NCBI GenBank assembly: GCA_026982585.1
Contig: JALSGW010000062.1
Location: 1 to 5,534 of the forward strand
DNA: 5,534 nt
Direction: 5' to 3'
From: Alphaproteobacteria bacterium
Lineage (GTDB): Bacteria > Pseudomonadota > Alphaproteobacteria > Geminicoccales > Geminicoccaceae
The notes beneath the pieces are model-generated. The model was not told the origin of the DNA, made no database searches, and saw only the letters and a program-made list of their open reading frames with translations. This document shows, in pieces, positions 1-5,534 of the stretch. Within the stretch, counting starts at the first letter, position 1. Each line of letters opens with the position of its first letter. The position numbers were made by a program, and so were the translations under genes.

Positions 1-11
1 CCACGGGGGTC

Positions 12-1381
<1,370 letters not shown>

Positions 1382-1385
<4 letters not shown>

Positions 1386-2983
1386 ACGCGCAGCGGGTGT
1401 ATCTCTACGACACCACCCTCAGGGACGGCGCCCAGACCCAGGGCGTGACCTTCAGCGTCAACGACAAAAGGCGCATCGCCCAGGAGCTCGACCGGCTCGG
1501 CATCGACTTCATCGAGGGCGGATGGCCCGGCGCCAACCGTACCGACGACGCCTTTTTCTCAGAGCCGCCGCAGCTCGCCCGCTCGCGGCTGTGCGCCTTC
1601 GGCATGACCCGCAGGCCGGGGCGCAGTGCGGCCAACGATCCCGCTCTGCAGGCCCTGTTCCGCTCCGGTGCGGAGGGACTCACCCTGGTCGGCAAGAGCT
1701 CGGCCCGGCATGCCAACGGCGCGCTCGGGGTGAGCCGGGACGAGAACCTGCGCATGATCCAGGACAGCGTGGCGGAGGCCAAACGCCACGCCCGCACGGT
1801 GCTGTTCGACGCCGAGCATTTCTTCGACGGCTTCAAGGAGGATCCGGACTACGCGCTGGCCTGTCTCGCCGCCGCCTTCGAGGCCGGGGCGGACTGGCTC
1901 GTGCTGTGCGACACCAACGGCGGCACCCTGCCCCACGAGGTGGAGGCCGTCGTGGAGCGGGTCGCCGCCCGCTTTCCTCCGGAACGGCTCGGCATCCACA
2001 CCCACAACGACACCGACAATGCGGTGGCCAACGCCCTCGCAGCGGTGCGGGCGGGCTGCCGCCAGATCCAGGGCACCATCAACGGCCTCGGCGAACGCTG
2101 CGGCAACGCCAACCTCGTGAGCCTGATCCCGACCCTGGTCTTCAAGATGGGTTTGGATGTGGGCATCCCGCCCGAGCGCATCCGGCACCTCACCCATCTC
2201 TCCCGCTTCGTGGACGAGCTCCTCAACCGCATCCCCAACCGCCACGCCGCCTATGTCGGCGCCTCCGCTTTCGCCCACAAGGGCGGCCTGCACGCCTCGG
2301 CGGTGCTCAAGGACCCGAGCTTCTACGAGCACATCGACCCGGCCTGGGTGGGCAACGAACGCGACATCCTGATCTCGGACCAGGCGGGGCGGTCGAACCT
2401 GCTGCGCCGCTTCAAGGAGATGGGCCTGTCGCTCGAGATCGGCGAGGCCCAGGTGCACGAGATCCTCGAGACGGTGAAGCGCAGGGAGGCGGCCGGGTTC
2501 AGCTATGACGGGGCGAGCGCCAGTTTCGAGCTCCTGGTCCTGCAGAGCCTGGGCCAGCTTCCCCAGTATTTCGAGCTGCTCAAGTTCCGGGTGATCGACG
2601 AACGCCGCTACAACGCCAAGGGCGAGCTCGTCATCGTCTCGGAGGCCACCGTCAAACTGCGCGTCGGCGCTTCGGAGGTGCTGGTGGCGGAGGAGGGCAA
2701 CGGTCCGGTCAACGCCATCGACCGGGCCCTGCGCCAGGCGCTGTCCCAGATCTATCCCAGCCTCGCCCAGATGCGGCTCGTCGACTACAAGGTGCGGATC
2801 CTGACGCCCGAGGCCGGCACCGCGGCGGTGACGCGGGTGATCATCGAAAGCGAGGACGACCGCGGTCAGGTGTGGCAGACGGTGGGGGTCTCCGGCAACA
2901 TCATCGCCGCCTCCTACAACGCCCTTCATGACGCCATCGTCTGGAAGCTGTTCCGGGACGGGGCCGTACCCCCGGGCGCCTGA
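1382..2983 (+). CDS. cimA: (R)-citramalate synthase (CimA family)
   Basis: Condenses pyruvate with acetyl-CoA to (R)-citramalate, the first step of the threonine-independent route to 2-oxobutyrate and isoleucine. The protein is 533 residues from the ATG at 1382, the usual length for the longer CimA family related to 2-isopropylmalate synthase. A TIM-barrel catalytic domain starts at once with YDTTLRDGAQTQG (R14, D15), followed by the family segment FIEGGWPGAN. The metal site HTHND has H206 and H208, with GLGERCGNAN just after it. The C-terminal third (about 390-530) resembles the LeuA dimerisation/allosteric domain and ends in SGNIIAASYNALHDA, so isoleucine feedback is possible. The ATG overlaps the cysS stop as ATGA. 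An in-frame GTG at 1370 would add four residues and has AGGGA 5 bases upstream, so the start is uncertain. A true isopropylmalate or homocitrate synthase is less likely given the GGWPG and N-terminal signatures, but substrate choice is inferred from family resemblance. Confidence 0.92.
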
Positions 2984-3006
2984 GCGAGGCGGGCTCCGCA
3001 CGCCGG

Positions 3007-3034
3007 TCCGCATCCCCTTAACCGAAATTATACG
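3007..3034 (+). promoter_or_regulatory. Weak candidate promoter for the rnd-kdsD-lpt block
   Basis: TATACG (3029-3034) is a 4/6 match to the sigma70 -10 box, with TCCGCA (3007-3012) as a poor -35 (3/6) at 16-base spacing. It is placed sensibly, 94 bases of gap separating two gene blocks, and would start RNA near 3041. The same bases read on the minus strand give a perfect TATAAT (3032 down to 3027) but with no good -35, so the direction is not certain. Confidence 0.35.
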
Positions 3035-3042
3035 CTAAGGGG
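3014..3042. repeat. 7-bp perfect inverted repeat around an AT-rich core
   Basis: CCCCTTA (3014-3020) and TAAGGGG (3036-3042) are perfect reverse complements separated by 15 bases. The centre is AT-rich in an otherwise very GC-rich region. It lies between the cimA stop and the RNase D start. There is no T-run after either arm on either strand, which argues against an intrinsic terminator. A regulator-binding operator or a hairpin in the leader are both possible. Confidence 0.6.
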
Positions 3043-3077
3043 CTTATGGGGGACGCGCGCGGAACGGACGGAGGCCG

Positions 3078-3689
3078 ATGACCATCCACCTCTATGAGGG
3101 CGACCTGCCGGAGGAGGTGCGCTTCGGCGAGGTGGTCGCCGTGGACACCGAGACCATGGGGCTGCGCCCGCAGCGCGACCGGCTGTGCCTGGTGCAGTTG
3201 TCTGGCGGCGACGGATGCGCCCACCTCGTGCGCATTCCGCCCCAGGGCAGCCCGGCTCCCAACCTGCGGCGCCTGCTCGCCGATCCGAACCGCCTCAAGC
3301 TGTTCCACTTCGCCCGCTTCGATCTCGCGGTGCTCGAGCACCATCTCGGGGTACGCTGCGCCCCGGTCTACTGCACCAAGATCGCCTCCAAGCTCACCCG
3401 CACCTACACCGATCGCCACGGGCTGCGGGACCTGTGCCGGGAGCTGTTGGGCATCGAACTCGACAAGGGGCCGCAGAGCTCGGACTGGGGTGCGCCGGAG
3501 CTGGAGGAGCGCCAACTCCAGTACGCCGCCAACGACGTGCTGCATCTGCACGCCCTCAAGGAACGACTCGACGCGCTGCTCGCCCGGGAGGGGCGCACCG
3601 AGCTGGCCCAGGCCTGTTTCGCCTTCCTCCCCACCCGCGCGCGGCTCGATCTGCTCGGCTTCGACGAGCCGGATCTGTTCGCCCATTAG
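3078..3689 (+). CDS. rnd: Single-domain RNase D-like 3'-5' exonuclease (DEDDy)
   Basis: Predicted cytoplasmic 3'-5' exoribonuclease that trims 3' ends of structured RNAs such as tRNA precursors. The 203 residues hold only the exonuclease domain. E. coli RNase D is about 375 residues because of two C-terminal HRDC domains, which are absent here. The short form is usual in Alphaproteobacteria. The DEDDy residues are all visible: D23 and E25 in AVDTET (Exo I), D82 in HFARFD (Exo II), and Y149 with D153 in YAANDV (Exo III), so the enzyme should be active. The ATG at 3078 follows GGAGG (3070-3074) with a short 3-base spacing. It is the first gene after the promoter-like gap and 99 bases ahead of kdsD, an association often seen in alphaproteobacterial LPS-transport clusters. 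Substrate is inferred from the family; a DNA exonuclease role cannot be excluded from sequence alone. Confidence 0.92.
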   Translation: MTIHLYEGDLPEEVRFGEVVAVDTETMGLRPQRDRLCLVQLSGGDGCAHLVRIPPQGSPAPNLRRLLADPNRLKLFHFARFDLAVLEHHLGVRCAPVYCTKIASKLTRTYTDRHGLRDLCRELLGIELDKGPQSSDWGAPELEERQLQYAANDVLHLHALKERLDALLAREGRTELAQACFAFLPTRARLDLLGFDEPDLFAH

Positions 3690-3695
3690 GAGGGG
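3688..3695 (+). promoter_or_regulatory. Strong Shine-Dalgarno sequence just after the rnd stop
   Basis: AGGAGGGG overlaps the TAG stop of the RNase D gene and sits 3 bases (5 from its AGGAGG core) before an in-frame ATG at 3699. This is the strongest ribosome site in the window. It would start the kdsD frame 30 codons earlier than the conserved protein start at 3789. It matters for choosing the kdsD start on transcripts that read through from rnd. Confidence 0.6.
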
Positions 3696-3710
3696 CCGAT
3701 GCCGGTCGCG

Positions 3711-3739
3711 TTGACGCCGCTCTTGTGCCACCACATACT
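3711..3739 (+). promoter_or_regulatory. Candidate sigma70-type promoter for kdsD-lptA-lptB
   Basis: TTGACG (3711-3716, 5/6 to the -35 consensus) and CATACT (3734-3739, 4/6 to the -10) are spaced by the ideal 17 bases. RNA would begin near 3746, giving a leader of about 43 bases before the ATG at 3789. The leader would contain the GC-rich run GCCGGCCGGC (3743-3752). If used, this promoter excludes the ATG at 3699 from the transcript and gives the LPS genes expression independent of rnd. Confidence 0.5.
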
Positions 3740-3788
3740 CCAGCCGGCCGGCCGTTCGGGCGGCGCGTCGGGATCACAGGGGTCATCG

Positions 3789-4790
3789 ATGTCCGAACCG
3801 GTGCTCACCGACATCCAGGAGCTCGCCGAGGACGCCCGCGCGGCCATCGCCAGCGGACGCCGGGTGGTGGAGGCGGAGGCGCGGGCGCTCGCCGAGCTCG
3901 CCCGCCACATCGGGCCGAGCTTCGCCGAGGCGGTGGAGCGGATCGCGGCGACGGCGGGGCGGGTGATCGTCACCGGCATGGGCAAGAGCGGCCACGTGGC
4001 GCGCAAGATCGCCGCCACCCTGGCCTCGACCGGAACCCCGGCCCTCTACGTGCACCCGGCCGAGGCGAGCCACGGCGATCTCGGCATGATCACCTCCGAC
4101 GATCTCGTGCTCGCCTTGTCCAATTCCGGCGAGACCGCCGAGCTGCGCGACATCACCCTCTACACCCGCCGCTTCCGCATCCCGCTCGTGGCGGTGGTGG
4201 GGCGACGCCGCAGCACGCTTGCGGAGAACGCCGACCTCGCGCTGGTGCTGCCCGAGGTGGAGGAGGCCTGTCCCCTGGGCCTCGCCCCCACCACCTCCAC
4301 CACCCTCATGCTGGCCCTGGGCGACGCGCTGGCGGTGGCGCTTTTGGAGCGCAAGGGCTTTTCGCCCCGGCAGTTCGCCGAATTCCATCCGGGCGGTCGG
4401 CTCGGGGCGCGGCTTGTGCGGGTCGACCAGCTGATGCGCCGCGGCGAGGAACTGCCGCTCATCCGGCTCGGCGGCTCGATGCGGGAGGCGGTTTTGGAGA
4501 TGACCCGCAAGTGCCTCGGCTGCGTGGGGGTGACGGACGAGGCCGGCAGGCTCGTGGGCATCATCACCGACGGCGACCTGCGCCGCCACATGGGGCCCGA
4601 TCTGCTCGAGCGTCGGGTCGATCAGGTGATGACGGCGCGCCCGCGCACCATCGATCCGCGGGCGCTGGCGGTGGAAGCGCTGGCGCTCATGAACCGCTGC
4701 GCCATCACCGTGCTGTTCGTGCTGGACCGGGACGGGCGGCCGGAGGGTGCGCTGCACCTCCACGACTGCCTGCGCGCCGGAGTGGCGTGA
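3789..4790 (+). CDS. kdsD: D-arabinose-5-phosphate isomerase (KdsD/KpsF/GutQ family)
   Basis: Interconverts ribulose 5-phosphate and arabinose 5-phosphate in the cytoplasm, the first committed step to Kdo for the LPS inner core. The 333 residues are close to the 328 of E. coli KdsD. An N-terminal SIS sugar-isomerase domain (about 40-195) has VTGMGKSG, SNSGETAE, EACPLGLAPT and FHPGGRLG. The E. coli active-site residues K59, E111, E152 and H193 all map with a constant +7 shift to K66, E118, E159 and H200. Two CBS domains follow (about 210-270 and 275-333), which may bind nucleotide or CMP-Kdo as a regulatory input. I chose ATG 3789 (AGGGG at 3778-3782, spacing 6) because it gives the family length. 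An in-frame ATG at 3699 adds 30 residues rich in Pro, Gly and Ser, with wobble A/T codons unlike the rest. The stop overlaps lptA by one base. KpsF, the capsule paralogue, is not excluded, but the lpt context favours KdsD. Confidence 0.93.
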   Translation: MSEPVLTDIQELAEDARAAIASGRRVVEAEARALAELARHIGPSFAEAVERIAATAGRVIVTGMGKSGHVARKIAATLASTGTPALYVHPAEASHGDLGMITSDDLVLALSNSGETAELRDITLYTRRFRIPLVAVVGRRRSTLAENADLALVLPEVEEACPLGLAPTTSTTLMLALGDALAVALLERKGFSPRQFAEFHPGGRLGARLVRVDQLMRRGEELPLIRLGGSMREAVLEMTRKCLGCVGVTDEAGRLVGIITDGDLRRHMGPDLLERRVDQVMTARPRTIDPRALAVEALALMNRCAITVLFVLDRDGRPEGALHLHDCLRAGVA

Positions 4791-5353
4791 TGATGCGGGC
4801 CCGTGCCCCCTTCGCCCTTCGCTTCGCCCTGGGCCTCGCGTTGCTGGCGCTTATGGCGGCGGGGGCACGCAGCCAGGGACTGGCCCAACACGATCCGGCC
4901 CAGCCCATCGAGATCCTGGCCGACCGGTTGGTGGTCGAGCAGGCGCGGGAGGTAGCGGTTTTCAGCGGCAACGTCGAGGCGGTCCAGGGCACGTTGAAGC
5001 TGCGGGCGGACCGGCTCGAGGTGTTCTACCGGTTGAGCGGGGAGGCGGGCGCCTCCTCCGGCCAGCCGGTGCGCCGCATCGTGGCGGAGGGAAATGTGGT
5101 GATCGCCTCCCCGGAGGAGTCGGCGCAGGCGGAGCGGGCGGTCTACGAGGTGCTCGAGGGACGCATCCGCCTGGACGGCGGAGTGGTGCTCGCCTCCGGG
5201 GAGAATGTGATCCGCGGCGAGCGCCTCGACATCGACCTCAACCGCAGACAGGCGGTGGTGAGCGCCTCCCCCGAGACCGGCGGACGGGTGCGGGCGCTGT
5301 TCGTGCCCGGCGAGGGGCTCAGGCTCGGCGGCGGTGCGGAGAGCCAGCCATGA
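4790..5353 (+). CDS. lptA: LPS transport periplasmic protein LptA
   Basis: Periplasmic bridge protein that carries LPS from the inner-membrane LptBFGC complex to the outer-membrane LptDE. It is 187 residues, as in E. coli (185). An N-terminal signal peptide shows Arg residues (3, 5, 11), a hydrophobic core at 12-24 (FALGLALLALMAA), and likely cleavage after A26 or S28. The mature part is an OstA/LptA beta-jellyroll, beginning PIEILADRLVVEQ, with repeated strands such as AVFSGNVEAVQG, LRADRLEV, IVAEGNVVI and GENVIRGERLDIDL, and ending GGRVRALFVP as in alphaproteobacterial LptA proteins. The start TGATGATG carries two in-frame ATGs (4790 and 4793); the first overlaps the kdsD stop by one base, with GGAG at 4779-4782. 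Either gives the same mature protein. This gene is easy to miss because its frame stays open far upstream through kdsD. It ends in an ATGA overlap with lptB. LptC is the nearest alternative, but the strands and length fit LptA better. Confidence 0.9.
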   Translation: MMRARAPFALRFALGLALLALMAAGARSQGLAQHDPAQPIEILADRLVVEQAREVAVFSGNVEAVQGTLKLRADRLEVFYRLSGEAGASSGQPVRRIVAEGNVVIASPEESAQAERAVYEVLEGRIRLDGGVVLASGENVIRGERLDIDLNRRQAVVSASPETGGRVRALFVPGEGLRLGGGAESQP

Positions 5354-5534
5354 GCACCGCTCTTTTGCCGAGCGCGGGCGACGCCCCGGGCCTGACCGCC
5401 GCCGCACCGGACGGCATCCTGGAGGCGGTGCGGCTCACCAAGACCTTCGACGGCCGCAAGGTCCTGAACGAGGTGAGCATCGTCGTCCATCCCGGTGAGG
5501 CGGTCGGCCTGCTCGGTCCCAACGGCGCCGGCAA
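5350..5534 (+). CDS. lptB: LPS export ABC transporter ATPase LptB (N-terminal part, cut by window end)
   Basis: Cytoplasmic ATPase of the LptB2FGC complex that powers LPS extraction from the inner membrane. Only 61 full codons are present. The visible part ends in the Walker A loop, GLLGPNGAG plus the first two bases of the expected Lys codon. Before it come the usual ABC strands, LEAVRLTKTFDGRKVLNEVS and VHPGEAVG. The signature, Walker B and H-loop lie beyond the window. The ATG at 5350 overlaps the lptA stop as ATGA and has GGAG (5338-5341) 8 bases upstream, so coupling is likely. About 22 Ala/Pro/Gly-rich residues precede the ABC fold, which E. coli LptB lacks; alphaproteobacterial LptBs often carry such a tail. 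Any ABC ATPase could share this N-terminus, so the specific name depends on position right after lptA. Confidence 0.85.
   Translation, partial: MSTALLPSAGDAPGLTAAAPDGILEAVRLTKTFDGRKVLNEVSIVVHPGEAVGLLGPNGAG

Noticed and set aside
2988..3004. GC-rich hairpins after the cimA stop (GCGG/CCGC at 2989-2999 or GGCG/CGCC at 2988-3004) as an intrinsic terminator.
   Set aside because: Stems are only 4 bp and no T-tract follows, so a Rho-independent terminator is not supported.
1559..3013. A 484-codon open frame antisense to the citramalate synthase gene.
   Set aside because: High GC leaves long antisense frames open. The product is rich in His, Val, Gly, Asp and Gln with no recognisable domain, while the + strand gene has all its family motifs.
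3014..3042. The 7-bp inverted repeat as a terminator.
   Set aside because: The loop is 15 bases long and the downstream bases are CTTATGGG, not a T-run; on the other strand none follows either.
3783..4763. A 326-codon antisense frame across kdsD, plus one at 4622-5407 across kdsD/lptA.
   Set aside because: Low-complexity compositions mirroring the + strand codons; no domain recognised.
3185..5353. A 722-codon open frame on the + strand that could look like one large fused protein.
   Set aside because: Its first 535 codons are Arg/Ala/Pro/Gly-rich out-of-frame readings of rnd and kdsD. Only the part from 4790 is real (lptA).

Overview
The window looks like ordinary core chromosome from a high-GC Gram-negative bacterium, most likely an alphaproteobacterium with some resemblance to Rhodospirillales. 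The evidence is the very GC-rich wobble positions, a single-domain RNase D of the short alphaproteobacterial type, an LptA of alphaproteobacterial style, and the order rnd, kdsD, lptA, lptB. The taxonomic call rests on remembered family features, not on a search. All six recognised genes lie on the + strand.

Left block (12-2983): cysS (cysteinyl-tRNA synthetase) is followed by a citramalate synthase gene of the cimA type. The two overlap (ATGA junction), so they are probably translationally coupled. They supply charged Cys-tRNA and the threonine-independent entry into isoleucine synthesis.

Gap (2984-3077): 94 bases with no gene. It holds a short AT-rich island framed by a perfect 7-bp inverted repeat, probably a promoter/operator region for the next block. 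No convincing intrinsic terminator is visible.

Right block (3078-5534, cut by the window end): a single-domain RNase D, then kdsD (arabinose-5-phosphate isomerase, first step of Kdo synthesis), lptA (periplasmic LPS bridge) and the start of lptB (LPS transport ATPase). The junctions kdsD/lptA and lptA/lptB overlap by 1 and 4 bases. The 99-base rnd-kdsD gap contains a good sigma70-like promoter candidate and a start-codon ambiguity for kdsD. The block links making the Kdo precursor with exporting finished LPS. lptC, usually found just before lptA, is not in the window.

I found no mobile element, CRISPR array, RNA gene or clearly new system. The points worth a second look are the missing lptC, the kdsD start and internal promoter, and the palindromic AT-rich island.
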